NCBI GenBank assembly: GCA_026419785.1 | Contig: JAODTK010005523.1 | Coordinates: forward strand, 275,001-339,000 | Length of the DNA stretch: 64,000 bases | Reading direction: 5' to 3' | Source: Sclerodactyla briareus | Lineage: Eukaryota > Echinodermata > Holothuroidea > Dendrochirotida > Sclerodactylidae | Shown here: in pieces, positions 49,801-62,518 of the stretch | How the letters are laid out: each line of letters begins with the position of its first letter | Position numbering within the stretch: the stretch's first letter is position 1 | Notes under the pieces: generated by a model | The model's database searches: none | What the model saw: only the letters and a program-made list of their open reading frames with translations | What the model was told of the DNA's origin: nothing | Made by a program: the position numbers and the translations under genes

Positions 49801-51018
49801 CAAGAGGATCTCAGACATCTCCATAACAGGAGAATCTTCCGACTGTCTTAATTCGTTAGCGACAACTGGTGTGGATGATGGTTTATAAAGTAAAGGTACA
49901 TTGTTTAAAACTAAACAAAGAGTTTGTAGCACTCATTTCTCGGCGGTGAACCGAGGGCCACTCTCTGGGGACAGGGTTGGAAGCATCGAACATTTACATG
50001 AGGTGTCCATAATGATAAAACCCACCTTGCTCGATATGGCATATTGGAATAACAACGTGGTAATTCATCATTTGCCTCTGGAGGATTATCCATAGTCCAT
50101 ATAGACGACCCGATCCATCGTCATTGACAAATGTCTATCCATTATTTTCAAACGGTCTAACTATTTAGGAAATTTTTATTGAGCATGGTAGAAGAGTCAC
50201 AATATTTAAATAAAGATACTATTGTGGCATTTAAACAAGGTTTTGCCCCTCTAATTTTTACACGGATTTTTGCGCGGTTTTACGGGGAAGCCGAGCTCGG
50301 TGGGGGTGGGGGGGGGGGGACTGTGCCTTTAATATGAGCCCCTTGGGAATTGTGTCCATGGAATGCCAGAATCGATTGAATGTTTCATAATCAGGTACTG
50401 ATTTGCCGTCTTTTTCGCAGCTCTCGGGAATGCCTTTTCCGGTGATCTGTGGGTTCATGCCGTGCCACTGAGCAGATAAAGGATGTTTTTCTTGTTCAAT
50501 CCTCCATGAAGGAATTGTGACTTTGGCTGTCTTTCGAACAAATACCAAATCTCAAATCCCAAACAATGGCGAAATCATTTCTTTCAAGTGGGAACCCCCG
50601 TCGCATGTTTGATTGTCAAACAGTTTTTCTTCGACCTCTGTTAATCTTGGTGACCTTAGGCTGGTTATGCCAGACTACATCCAACGTGACCAATCTCCCT
50701 TACATAGCCTGGACAGCTCTTCATGCCGAACTTGCGCCTGTACATTTTTTCGTAGCATGAGTTATTATGCACACAGGCCTTTCAAACTTTCAGACCTCTG
50801 TTTACATTTTAATGACCTTGAACTACTCCACACGGCAACCCTTCGTGCCAAGTTTAGGTTCTCTCTCGCATCTCTATTGTAACGGTTTCACATTGTTTTA
50901 CCTTGTTTTCCGAACATGCCTCCTTTGCCTTGATGAACGGTGCGTTCTCTAGCTCACAAGAAGCGGCACATACACACCGTCCACACCCTCCACATATAAT
51001 GCCATGTTTAACTCAATG
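46851..51018. other. unassigned DNA with several uncharacterised ORFs
   Basis: Frames at 47352-47648 (plus, 98 codons), 49311-49661 (minus, 116 codons), 50258-50548 (minus, 96 codons, with ESCEKDGKSVPDYETFNRFW) and 50613-50882 (plus, 89 codons) have no motif I recognise. The 50258-50548 frame has the most protein-like composition and ends near a G-rich run. A short CTCTAGTAGTA tandem lies near 47698. Confidence 0.3.
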
Positions 51019-51020
<2 letters not shown>

Positions 51021-51049
<29 letters not shown>

Positions 51050-51112
51050 CTATATTATATAGATATATATATATATAATATTATATATATATATATATTA
51101 TATATAATATAT

Positions 51113-51148
<36 letters not shown>

Positions 51149-51152
51149 GATA
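51021..51152. repeat. (TA)n array
   Basis: TA-rich tract with AATAT and GATATA interruptions. Confidence 0.95.
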
Positions 51153-51184
51153 TCCTTTCTTCGGCAAATAACTTGAAAACCTTA

Positions 51185-51625
51185 TGTGAACTTCCAGGTG
51201 TATGCTCCCGCGCTCGAAGATAGGCCCCTGTACTATTGTTTCGTATTCGAGCACTGGGAGCGCGTTAAGGTTCCTGTGTAGGAAGTTTTAATATCAAAGC
51301 GCCTTGGTTCAACATGGTATAGCAATTCTCGAAAGACACTCGAGCAAATGCCTGATGTTACAACAAACAATTTCAATGCCAGGTTATATGGATGATTGTA
51401 TCGAATGACATGGGAAAAATACCGTCGACGGGGCGCTCCAAAATATGCCCCGGTATTCTAGTGTTTCGTATTCCGGAGGCCACAAAACCGCGTCAGGTTC
51501 CTGCTCAGGAATTCGGAAAAGATGAGCTAAGCATGGGTTATCAATTCTCAGAAAGACAACTCGAACATGGGGAAAATATTTTGAAGGCATTGTGTTTCAT
51601 TCAAATCATGTTCTGTACGTGAATA
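51185..51625. repeat. two-copy tandem duplication, unit about 230 bp
   Basis: GCGCTCGAAGATAGGCCCC, TGTTTCGTATTC, AGGTTCCTG and CAATTCTCGAAAGACACTCGA (51212-51345) are matched by GCGCTCCAAAATATGCCCC, TGTTTCGTATTC, AGGTTCCTG and CAATTCTCAGAAAGACAACTCGA (51440-51565). Divergence is moderate. The ORFs at 51384-51622 lie inside the second copy. Confidence 0.8.
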
Positions 51626-51969
51626 TCCATCAATTGTCCCCCGTTATCATTACTTATTAATAAGTAAACTTATTCCAAAACATAACATTAACCTATTAGC
51701 CGACATTTATAATACTATTTTAAATTAAGTCTTACCACTGAATAGGATTGGGGTCTTAAACTGACCGTATATTTTGTTTACTTGTTTTTTGGTGTAGTTC
51801 GGCAAGTACCAATTCAATTCTGTCGATGGAACTGTCATGTCTTTTGAATTTATCCCTTAACAAAAGGAGTCATCTGAATTGATGTGTGATTGGTGATTGA
51901 TCATGAAGCCGAAGACTGCTATCTTCACTCTGTCAGATCAATACGGGCCCAAGACATGACTCATAGGCC

Positions 51970-52760
51970 ATCGCTAACCTGACAACCAGCGGAGGGCAAT
52001 GAAATCACCGCAGAATGACCTTCGAGTCAGAATAGAGTGAACAGGCCTGTGTCGCGACGACCGAACTGAGGTGAGGCGTAGAACGCTTCTTACACCAGTC
52101 TCATCGCTCATCCCCGGTCTGGAGGTACGGACTTCGACAATGGATAGACAACCCCCACGCGGGACGTTGATCGGTGTTACCTGTGTTACCAGGGAAAACA
52201 AGGGGATGGCCACAGCAACAGCCAGTTCCTGCGTACGCCGACCATTCACTCACCATAAGAACGGCTGCGGGGCACTTCCTATATGGCTGCAACTCCAATG
52301 CTCCACTCTGGGTCCCTTGATGAGACAGGCAAACGGGCATCATCCTGGGAAATGAGAGGATGTTACAGGAACTTTCAACCGGACCGCCCGCCTCAGATTG
52401 AGCCGGGCGACCGGTGTGAGGAGGACGACACATCAGCACGGCACGCAGCACAGAGTCGAGGCCACGAGACCACAACTGTTGGAGTGTTATTTTTTCCTTC
52501 TCCGGACTCGGGGTTCCGCGAGGACCTTGTTTGCCCCGAAACCTTCATTCAGCGCGCGCTGCGCCTGCGGCATGTCATTCGTCGGTAGAATTCCCACGAC
52601 AAGCACAACTATGAAAATCCAGATAGTGAAACCTGGCGATAAGGAAAGGAGGAGGGTGTGCCAACCCCACATTCCCTGTCTACATATTCGGGAATGGGAT
52701 GCCCTTCCGCATTGGAGTAAAGGTCTCACTGTACGAGAAACTCTTCATCATGGGGCCTAG
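51970..52760. other. GC-rich patch with overlapping ORFs on both strands
   Basis: Base composition rises clearly relative to both sides, and frames of 80-124 codons overlap on both strands (52101-52475 minus is the longest). Such overlap is expected from GC-rich DNA and does not prove coding. The minus frame 52729-52487 is the most suggestive: a strongly hydrophobic segment FTIWIFIVVLVVGIL after GWHTLLLSLSPG, then polar PTNDMPQAQRALNEG. It could be an exon for the N-terminal anchor of a membrane protein. No family is recognised. Confidence 0.3.
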
Positions 52761-55255
52761 TTTATACCTGAATCTACTAGGAAATGGAGAGCGTTTGGCT
52801 ATGGGACTTGGATTGAAGTGGGTCAGTTGCCAGAGGCAATGTTGTAATTCCGTAGTTGGTAATGTGTCGGTGAATGTTTAAAATCGTGGATATGGAAGGG
52901 TATTTATGAGTCCTTGTTTGTGTATCCAAGATGGTGGCGTGAGTACGTTCTGTAGTGGTTTTTTTAGGTTTCTACTAGTGGAATTCCATGATAAGTGATT
53001 GCGTACTTTGAGATATTTAAGAATTCATGGTTATTATATGCAGGCCATTGATTTCTCATTTATTTGGAGAATGACGTCACATACGTGAAAGCATTTGTAG
53101 AAAACAAATGTCCTCCCGTGGCTAGTAACTCTGAACGACAATGCTTTGTATGTCCAATTTCGATTGTTATTGCGGATATGGCTCTGTAGCTATGGTGTTT
53201 GTTCGGCACAATCTTTTGCGATATTCTTACAGGCAGTCATTCTCTCTACACATTGGCTATGTTGCAACTACATAATGACGAAGTGATCTGGCGATATTCG
53301 TCGCCGCGCGGGAGCTGAGGGTTTCGGCTGCTCGATAACTCGTACATGGTATTAGTTAGATGTACTGAATTATTTATTGATTAAGATGACAAGAAAATGC
53401 GTGCAAGTAAATTCGAGTACTGAAATATATAATTTCGTGATATCGATTTACCTAAATTTACATTTCCTCACTTTAGAGTTATCTCATTCCCGCATCATTG
53501 GGAACCCGCTCTAAAGACGCCCACAATGCCAACTCTGAATATAGGTCAGTCTCTTCCTAACTTCTTATCTCTTCATCCGTCACCTTCCGGCACGGACATA
53601 TGTCACTGTTACTGCAATGTAGCAACACGCCAACTTAACATCTTCTCCGCAGACGTTTTACCTGTTTTCCTTGCCCAATTCATATAGTACAAAGCCGTGT
53701 AAGAGGCCTGAGTATAATTAATTAGCAACGTGGCGCTTTTTCTATTTGTGAGGTTCCGTAATAGAGCATCATTGACCTTTACGGCACGCTTGTTTACGAT
53801 AGAACGAGGCAGTTGGGAATGTCACCCAAATAGGATATTGTTGTCATATGATTCACATCGATTTCCGGCCATCGCATTCGCAAACCTCTGAACTGCGTAC
53901 GTTATAGCGTAGCTTCTGCAACTGCCCATGGGGTTGCGGCTAAGTGTCTACGTGCAGACCGCTTCGAAAAAATAAACAGAAGGCGTACATGGCGAATGAT
54001 TTGTAGTACTGTATAGGGCCGTCAAAACATCTTGCTCCGGTCTATGGACGCTTTCGTTATATGATCTTAGCCTCTCAAGGATCAGGAAATGATAGCAGGC
54101 GTGGATTTACTGAGTGTATTTTGACAATACGACAATGTCAGAGTTTCGCAATTTCTTGTATCTCTGAAGAACAATAGACAACAGTTCATGCATATCCCGA
54201 CGTGGCTGTACAAAATTTGTGAAAAAAAAAAAAAATACTTGCCCGGAACTATGAAGTGGCGTACGATACTCATCTTACATTTTCCGAGGAACAGTTCTTC
54301 TTTCGGATGAAAATATTCGCCTGAAAATTATTGTCTTAGGTGTTTGTACAATATATATTGCTTCTGAAGATACGCTACATTCGCAGAAATCACCCCTGTT
54401 GATACATTTTTCTCCTTGAGAAAAAAATCTCACCAACGTGTAGTACAAAAACTTACAAATCTGATTAAACTGGAAAAATAAAAATTAAATCGCCTAATCT
54501 CAGGAGTCCCACGATTCATTAGCCCCTGCGTTTCTCCCGAACTTTAAGCTCGCAATAACATGATATCATTCAGTCCAGGCTAGGTCACAGTTAAATACAG
54601 TAGAAAACACCATACAAATTGGACTGAAATCGAGTACATTTACATTTTCTAGTCTATGACGCACTAAGTTTATAACTGGTACAAATATCTGGTATGCGGA
54701 AATATTTAGAACAAATAAAATTGTCTTTGGACGGACTGTAAACTTTTCCGCGATTAGGTGAACATTAGCATAAACTTATAAAGAAATCTGGGAGGACACC
54801 CCCTGCTAAAGCATATATAGGCTAAGAGACATACATGATTCTTCGAAGAGTACAAACATTACTGAACTCCATGTTGCCAAAAGCTGCTTCAGGGTCAGAG
54901 TTGTTCAGTCGCTATGAAATGGGCAAACACAAAACCTACCACACGGTTCTTCCACCAAATGTTTCCCATCGTAGGCAAGCCGGACATTCACTATTGGCCT
55001 ACAGTTGGCCGAGTCAGGCGTCGCTATCTGCAGCCACTAGTTATAACACTCTGACCTTACCAATGGAGTACTAATATGACTGATAGTTTGAATTAACTAC
55101 TCCCATTGTGGCAATCTCGTGCAAAGAAGTACATCCTACTAGACACGGATTAATCGAACAGGTGTTATTGTTTGTGTTGTTTTTAAAGCTGGCACTACAA
55201 ACATGAGCACACAGCCCGTATATATAATTCGCTTAGGCCTACAGCAGTAAAACCT
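52761..55255. other. unassigned DNA
   Basis: No gene or repeat recognised; a homopolymer A run occurs near 54222. Confidence 0.4.
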
Positions 55256-55259
55256 CTTT

Positions 55260-55500
55260 TTATGTGAAGAACGAACCAAAGAATTTTTCAAAATAGAAAT
55301 CTTTAAACCCAAGTAGGGCAACTTGATCCAACGACTCCCCGCCAATTAATAGTGTAAGAAAAATTGACCTCACCCTAACAAGAGTAAATAAGGAGGAGGC
55401 ATCTGGGTTATACTTCTCTCCTGGGATGGTTGTGGCTCCGGGGTCTTTCATGAGATTTTGTCCTTTCCGACCCTTTTCACTAAACTAAGCTAACTATCCT
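55260..55500 (+). pseudogene. LINE 3' tail fragment
   Basis: GGCTCCGGGGTCTTTCATG at 55433-55451, followed by GACCCTTTTCACTAAACTAAGCTAA, matches the 3' tail of the minus-strand LINE at 20.4 kb and that of the LINE ending near 2.3 kb. The coding part upstream is too eroded to read with confidence. It is a 5'-truncated copy, as is usual for non-LTR elements. Confidence 0.6.
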
Positions 55501-55810
55501 TCGACCAGGTGTTAATGTCAACTTCAACCATGTGCCAACTGCTGTGCCATTGCTTCTCAATACAGCGCTGCTCTAAGAGTCGAAATATATTCATGAATCA
55601 TATTCATATGCCTAAAAAAACGGTTGTTTACTCGTGAATAATATTGGCTGTTCTGTTTCCTACCCCACACACAGATGAATAGGTGGCTATAAAGAAACTT
55701 ACATCCGTTAGGTCAACAATTATATGGAACGTACATGTTACGTATTCTAAGTAAGTTTCAGTCAAATAATATATGTCTGAAGTAATGTTACGAAAGCGTT
55801 GAGGTCCTAT

Positions 55811-55886
55811 TTATATAGAGATATATATATATATATTAGATATATATATATATAGATATATATATTATATATAGTTATAATATATA

Positions 55887-55921
<35 letters not shown>
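55811..55921. repeat. (TA)n array
   Basis: TA-rich tract with GATATA and TTATA interruptions. Confidence 0.95.
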
Positions 55922-55931
<10 letters not shown>

Positions 55932-56404
55932 TTCTTTCTTCATTCTGGGAGCGACAGGTTTAGACCCTGGAATTACTGTATGTATTTGTACGGATGTTTC
56001 TTGTTCCTCCCAAAAGTTGAAGGACGGTCATTGGTCCCAATGAATATAAGGTATGGATTGTTTCAAGTGACTGGTTTGCTCTAAACAAAACAAAATAATT
56101 TTCCATATTTCCAAATACTTACCTAATCTCGCTTGTGGCAATTTAAGTAACTATCGAGTAGTTTGCACATTCGTCATGTACGTGTTACATTTACTCTAGC
56201 GCGTTTGTTCGGAAATGGTCTGCGGATTTTCTTCAAAACTTCACGGAGTATTTCCAAGACGTTCTAAAATGTGAAAAACTACCGATTGGTAGTTCACACC
56301 AAACCCTATTTGCCTTTCAACGCAGTTTCGGGGAACTTGGGCGCACTGCGTAGGCCTCAGCTTTAACAGCACAGTAAACTATTGCCTACATTGGGATATT
56401 TCCC

Positions 56405-56935
56405 CGCAGCAGAGAATCAATGATAAAAGCCGGGTCGGTCTGTTCTATTGACGCCTGCAACATCTTCAAACGCAACTAATATCGCTTTCGCAGTCAATAT
56501 GAAGATAAAATCGATCCAGTGTAATCCAATCATTATTCAATTCACTTTTGAAACGGCTACATTATAAGCTTAATCATATCCTTTTTTCAGCTACAGGGTT
56601 GTCTGTATTCTACATTCTTTATTTCCGTTACAGAGAATCAAGCATGAAAGCGGTGTTCCTAATCACGACAATAGGTTTATATTATACAACCTTGACTACA
56701 CAGCTTCCAACGAAACAATAAAGTTTTTCTCAGTCAATAGGAATATAAAAATCGGATCCCATACTCATATCAGTGGTTCAATCGTTCCAAAGGTCAACTG
56801 TTCTTTGACGTAGACAAAGTAATCTGTGGAGTTGATAGGGGTTTGGGGTGGTAACGAGACCCAATCGTCTCATCCAATCATTATTACACATTCACTTTTG
56901 AACTGTGATACATTATTAGCACATACCCTGTTTCA
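56405..56935. repeat. diverged direct duplication
   Basis: AGAGAATCAATGATAAAAGC, CAGTCAATATGAAGATAAAATCG, AATCCAATCATTATTCAATTCAC and TACATTATAAGC (56410-56570) recur as AGAGAATCAAGCATGAAAGC, CAGTCAATAGGAATATAAAAATCG, CATCCAATCATTATTACACATTCAC and TACATTATTAGC (56632-56922). The second copy is longer by about 120 bp. Confidence 0.75.
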
Positions 56936-58706
56936 GCACGTGTTTGTATTTACACGAACGAGGAAGAATACAACGACTATGGATAATACCCCTATCTATG
57001 TACTGGAAACTGAAACAATTAGGCTTATACCCAAACCCTCGACTAGAGTTAATGAATAGAAAAATAATGACCTTCACATAAGCCTAATCTGGAAATCGTG
57101 ATGACGAATACAAACAAAGAAAACAACAATCGAAGTACAGCGTGGTTTTGGCTCAGAGAGCGTCTGCTGTACGTTCTATTGTCAGGCAGTCCTTTATGGG
57201 ACTCCGGTCCGTGAACCAACATTATTAGAAAGGCTTATAGAAGCATATTCACTGTTGTGTATGGTTGCGGGCTTCACTTTACGTGTGCTAATGACTTTGA
57301 ACAGGACTCTACGTATGTAATAAATTACGGTGGTTGTTGCGAGAAAGAGACTCAATTGAGAGGAGGACCACGGTTGTCGCGACCGGTTAAGGTTAAAATT
57401 TATTGTATGTTCTGTCAATGGTTCGTAAATCCGGCCGTACGATCCTTCAGTTCGTTTTAATCGTTGGGTAGTTTATATAACTTCGATATCGATATTGTTG
57501 GCTTGGATATTTTCGCGCGTATTATTGAAGGAATTATTCCATATAGTATTAGTGTGGGAAAACTAAAAGGATATCTGGAAACGGTTGTTGGGTATTGAAA
57601 GCAATGGTCCACATTGTAGGGGTTTAGTTCGTCCTACTGTCAGTTGTTTGGAGGAGGCAAATGGGTAAGTTTTGAGTACTAAAACTGTGTAGGTCTAATA
57701 AACATTCACCGAAACAGTTTTCCTTGTAAAATTTGGCTGGAGTAGGCATATGGACTGTTAATTGTTAATAGGAGTTAAAAACGTATCTAGCTTCTCAATA
57801 TTCGCGCTGTTGAATAGAATCGCTCCACCAGATCATCATCACTTGGTCCTAGCGCAATTAGAATCGGGCAGTCAGGCTCAGACCCCACGTCCGGTTACCT
57901 CCAGTAGGTTGAGCCTGTTCAATAATAATATACTGTAAACCCAGAGGCTTGTCTAGCTGTCAATTTGGGGAATTTGCCTAATAATAGTAAAGACGAGGGT
58001 TCTTCCGGGATTGACCATGTGATAGAGCGTTAACTTGGCGGACGAAAAGAGGATTGACTTCCGAAAAAATCATTGCGAAAAAAAACTGCCGGGATTGATT
58101 AGCCTGATTAGAAACTGTCTGATAGGAGAACGTATAAAGATATTCTCATACGTGAACAAGTGCTAGCAGCCAAGCGCAAAGTGAGATCGCTACAGCACTA
58201 TCAACTGTCATTTGGTTTGCGTGTCGGATATTGTATTCCGTAATCAGTCTGGCACGGGACCCACGATTTTATGAATGGTGAATGCCTGCTTTCTAGAGGT
58301 AGCTGTGTTGTCTCAATCAATGGGAGATAAATTGTATTTTTCACCCATTCGTACGACTTATTCTCTATTCGGCCATTGTCCCCAGAGGTGATTCGCAATT
58401 GAAGAATCGGGACTAAAATTGATTGTACAGGTATGTTCAGGCACAGTGCAGCAGAGAGGTTCCGACAAATATGACAAACAGCGTATATGCTCCTTTCAAA
58501 TACATCATGAGGACGATTGGTAAGTTATTGTGTTTCCTGGAAAAAACGAAAACCGATGTTGCGTGTTATTTGTGACTCAACCCTAACAGGACAGAATGAT
58601 CCGCCGTTCACTGGAAAAGTTTGAGTTTCTTCTTCTTGACGTTCCCTCCTTTCGGCTACTCTGCCTCGTCACGATTCTGGAAATCGTGGACAGGTATCCC
58701 ACATTT
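56936..58706. other. unassigned DNA
   Basis: No gene recognised. The frame at 57257-57460 (plus, 67 codons, Cys-rich: CGLHFTCAND and YGGCCEKE) has no family I know. Confidence 0.35.
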
Positions 58707-58875
58707 CAGTGTTGTAGTCGAGGGACCGGCCAGCGAAGAACGAGACCGACGGAAGACCGAGGACCAGAAGGTTTCGAGACCAAGACCGAGACAAGGACCA
58801 GGAGCACAACTCGAGACAGAGACGAGACCGGAAGGGTCCGAGACCGAGATCGAGACCGAGACAGAATGTATATAG
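58707..58875 (+). repeat. GAGACC-rich repeat beginning CAGTGTTGTAGTCGAG
   Basis: It starts with CAGTGTTGTAGTCGAG and continues with many GAGACC/GAGACA hexamer variants, producing spurious Arg/Asp/Glu-rich open frames on both strands (58596-58955). The CAGTGTTG start resembles terminal repeats of hAT-type elements, but the other end is not found. It is related to 60860-61033. Confidence 0.65.
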
Positions 58876-60859
58876 TGTATAGGGCAACAATTCGAAGTCC
58901 CAACTATATGTAGGCTATTTACACTTCCATGCTCTATTTTTGACATGATAGACAACCTCTGCTCTTGCTACATTTGCTTTTTCACGATCTGCAAAACAAA
59001 GCCTACACTTCCGATCATTCTCCACAATCGCCGAGGAATAGCTAACCACTAAGCCTAAATCAAGGGTGGTGCCATGGGAGCATGCAAGTCCCCGCCCATT
59101 CCGGTCAGCCCCCCCCACCATCCTCTTTTGCCAAATTTATCGGTGAAGCCTGAACCACAAACACACCCCCTTCAGGCCTATCACATTTAAACTAAAATGT
59201 AAAATCAGATTGTGGAAACCCCGCCAGGATGCAGACTGACTTCTATGTCATTCAAACACTACGAATATGGACCAATACACAGTAGAACAATTGCCACTGC
59301 GCTCTGTGGATGAGCCCCTCCCCCCTCTCCACATTTCATTTGGTCTACCTCTTCCCTTGGCTGGGAGGCATTCTTCCTGCATCCTTCAGGTAAGCATCAG
59401 ATAATACAGATGTTCTCTAAACCAGGAAATAATTTATCATCTCTCTCAGTCTTTGTATTCCAATTAGCTTCTTTGTTTCATATGCCCCCCCCCCTTCCCA
59501 CCCCAGGACAACGCTTCTTATGGGCCAGGAGGGGGCGCTATTGTGTCTCCTTCCATAGCCCCCCCATCCTTAGATTCCAAAATCAAACCCAATAACTTGA
59601 CCCTTCCAAATGCATTACCATTAGCTTTTGTCCTATGAATCAGGAACCAATTCCCATAGACCATGTTACTGGAACGTTAGGCCTCACCGAGTCAAAATGA
59701 GAATGCAGTGTTTAGGCCAGGTTTTTACTTGTGGACATTTCACAAATCGGTACAGTTTAGGTGGTCAGTTCTAATGATCAAACCAGCTAGCAAATTACCC
59801 CCGGGACAAAACAATGCACCATGCACTGGTGCTGAGGCATAGTAATACTAGTTACTTTGTATGGCATGAATTGCTATAGAGCTCTTGAAAATACTCATTG
59901 GATGAATGGGCATGACTACTCATGACAAAGTAGCCATTGAAGCATCCAAGGTACATGGAATAAAGTGTTACTGGAACCAATTGCTTATTCAAGGACTGTG
60001 CAGCCTGTCAGATCAACTTTCGCGAAACTTTTGTACCAATGTCATAAAGGTCTACCCCCATTGGAAAATTCAAAACAAATCATGTTTCCACAGTTCATAA
60101 CATGATAAATTGATAATTGATAGTTGCTTAGGCTAGGCAGTTACTGCATAATTTAATTACCAATTACGGCTCCTTCCTCCCCACTAAATTAGTAAATGAA
60201 ATCACCTAAATTATTCACCTCTCCTTCTTTCTGACACAGTATAGGCGTTATTTCGGGCCGGCTTGAGTTCTGTAGCGAGGGGTAGCATACGTAACGGGGA
60301 TCCCATGTTTATAGGCCGGGGTTCTTTTAGTCCATTTTTTTCTCTCATGATTAGGGGTCAATTATTAGGGTGATAGAAATTAGGTTAATATAGCCCTAAC
60401 AATACGGCTTCGAAAATCGTGGAAGAACAGGTTACTATTCAGGTTTGAAACAGACCATAACCATTAATCGGAGCAATTTGATTGGCTATGGCTAATATAT
60501 CCACGGCAAATAGGCATTATTAAAAGTGAAGGCAACAACACCATAGAGCCAGAGACAACTATATCCTTCTCTATGAGCACACGAATGAACCAGTACCGGG
60601 CTTCTGACTCATTGCTACCTGCCTACTGTGACTGACTGGTGGTGTGACTGCAAACAAGTTGAAGCTAGTAGAAAGAATACTGGGTCTCTGGGCCCTAGGG
60701 TTACTAGGGCCCTGGGCTTGTTTCCCACAATTGGACCAAGTACTTAAAGGGCCCACTCCACTTGCTAGGTCAAGCACAGCCCAACGCCTTGAATGCAGGA
60801 TGATTGTTGCTGAAACCTATGAATTATCAGAAGAAAAAAGACGACAACATATTTTTGCT
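58876..60859. other. unassigned DNA
   Basis: C-rich runs occur near 59112 and 59485. There is no recognised gene. Confidence 0.4.
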
Positions 60860-61033
60860 GGTCTCGAAGCGAGACCGAAGAATTTCCGAGACAAGAAGGG
60901 GGTTTCGTAGGACCCGAGACAGACCACAGGGTTTGTCGAAGGACCGAGTGAGAGCGAGAACCGAGGACCAGCAAAAAAGCTGGTCTCGAGACCGGTCTCG
61001 GAACGAGAACGGTCTCGAGACACTACAACACTG
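60860..61033 (-). repeat. GAGACC-rich repeat ending in the same terminal motif, inverted
   Basis: It contains GGTCTCGAAGCGAGACC, GGTCTCGAGACCGGTCTCG and other GAGACC variants. It ends ACTACAACACTG at 61022-61033, the reverse complement of the CAGTGTTGTAGT that starts the repeat at 58707. Internal palindromes could fold into hairpins. Confidence 0.65.
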
Positions 61034-61679
61034 CCCAATGGATGTAACAGGAATCACTGACTTGTTTGGTTTGGGTGCCGGTCGAAAATGAAGAAATATC
61101 CTAATTTGAACCAAAGAGGCTACCGGCACTCTTATCCGGGTTGATAATGTTCACTAACATTAACCCAGAGTGCTATAATTTTGTGACCATAGACGAAATA
61201 ACACGCTGAATTTGCTTAAGATGTAGAAATCTTGCAAGGTTTGGCTTTGTGAAGAGGAAATAAGTAAGTTGCTCGTGAATTGATGGTGAGCGATTCTTAA
61301 GAATTTGTCGCAAAAACATTAATCTCCCCAAAACGGGTCAGGAAATAGGCAAAGAATGCAAAGTTCAGTCAAGAGGTTTAGGATAGCCTTTATGTATGTT
61401 TCCAATAGGGGTCGGGGTCGAAGGGAGGGGGGGGGGGAGGGAGAACTAATACGAAGGGAGATCGTCAAATGGACGAAAAGTAGGTCTAGGCAAATGTGGA
61501 GTCAAACTAGGTATTATTATGGGAGTCCTGATTCATCAGTGAGTTCAAATTGATAATGTCATGAATAAGTATGTAATAGGGACATGTTAAATCAATACAA
61601 TCGCACGTATGTTGACAGTTCTGTGAAGTTTGCGAGCCTGGGGAGAATTGAATACTCTATACTTGCAGACACAGTATAC
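61034..61679. other. unassigned DNA
   Basis: A G-rich run lies near 61427. There is no recognised gene. Confidence 0.4.
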
Positions 61680-61682
61680 AGG

Positions 61683-62295
61683 ACTCCGCATATCAGCTAA
61701 AATATCTTGGGAGGATCGTTCTTATCTCAACGAAACTGCCTTTTACATATGGCTTCTGCCCTCATTACCTCTAAACTGACTACTGTAACTCTCTCCTGTG
61801 GCGGCCTACCCAATACCACTCTCCAACGCTGCAGCGGATTCCTCACTATACCGCAAGGGTTGTCTGCCGAGTCCGTCTAGGACAGATCACACCAATCCTG
61901 AAATCATTTCACTGGCTTTCCATTAATGAACGCATTAAGTTTCGGATTTTACTACTAGAATTTACGTCTATCCAAACGGACCCGCATACCTCAGTCATCG
62001 CTAAGGATTACAAGGCCTCGCCGTCATTTCAGATCTGCCGACAGAAAAAAATCTGATTATCCCACACAACATCCCTCAAGCTGGCGAGCGTGGTTTCTCA
62101 ATTGCTGCCGCCACTATATAACATACTCCCTGAAGATATTGCCGGTTCATGTCAGAACTCGTCCACCTTCAGTCCGCTAAAAAACTAATTTGTCATATAA
62201 TGTTTAATGTTCGCATGTTTCTGTTTTTTATCAAGCGCTTCGAGCCTTTTGGGAGAGGCGCTATATAAATAGTGTTATTATTATTATTATATCAA
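61683..62295 (+). pseudogene. L2/CR1-type LINE 3' end
   Basis: The fragment starts inside the post-RT region. ALITSKLTTVT and GGLPNTTLQRC (about 61760-61830) match the block DYCNSLL.GLP...L..LQ. After frame changes come ILKSFHWLSINERIKFRILL (from about 61901, the HWLPI..RI.FKIL block), FRSADRKK and a TLWN-like region. The 3' UTR holds AAGCGCTTCGAGCC then AGGCGCTATATAAAT and a (TTA)n tail, the typical end of these elements. It is 5'-truncated and has stops, so it is dead. Orientation is the same as the PCGF exon 225 bp downstream. Confidence 0.9.
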
Positions 62296-62516
62296 GGACC
62301 ATTGAACACGTACAAATGTGAAGCTCGTGCCTACTAAAACTTGCGAGTGTCTATGTTCAGATAGTGGCAGGTGCGAATTATAGTGACAATTTGATGACTA
62401 TGGCGATGAATTTTATAGGGTTTTTTCCTCTTCATAGTTGAATGAATGCGAAAAAATATTCACCCTTCTCTTCTTTCAGTGGGCCTAGTCATTTGAACGC
62501 TAACTGTTTTGTTTCC

Positions 62517-62518
62517 AG
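62517..62518 (+). promoter_or_regulatory. splice acceptor of the PCGF first coding exon
   Basis: TGTTTTGTTTCCAG|AATCACAATG: a pyrimidine-rich tract and AG eight bases upstream of the start codon. An alternative acceptor, CTTCTTTCAG, lies near 62479. Either implies a non-coding first exon upstream. Confidence 0.7.

Noticed and set aside
52101-52475. Thrombospondin-repeat-like phrase (EWSAYAG...C) on the minus strand
   Set aside because: The Cys and Arg spacing of a TSR domain is not present; the resemblance is limited to the WS pair.
58596-58955. Arg/Asp/Glu-rich open frames resembling RD-repeat proteins
   Set aside because: They are produced by GAGACC hexamer repeats on both strands, with equally long frames in several phases.
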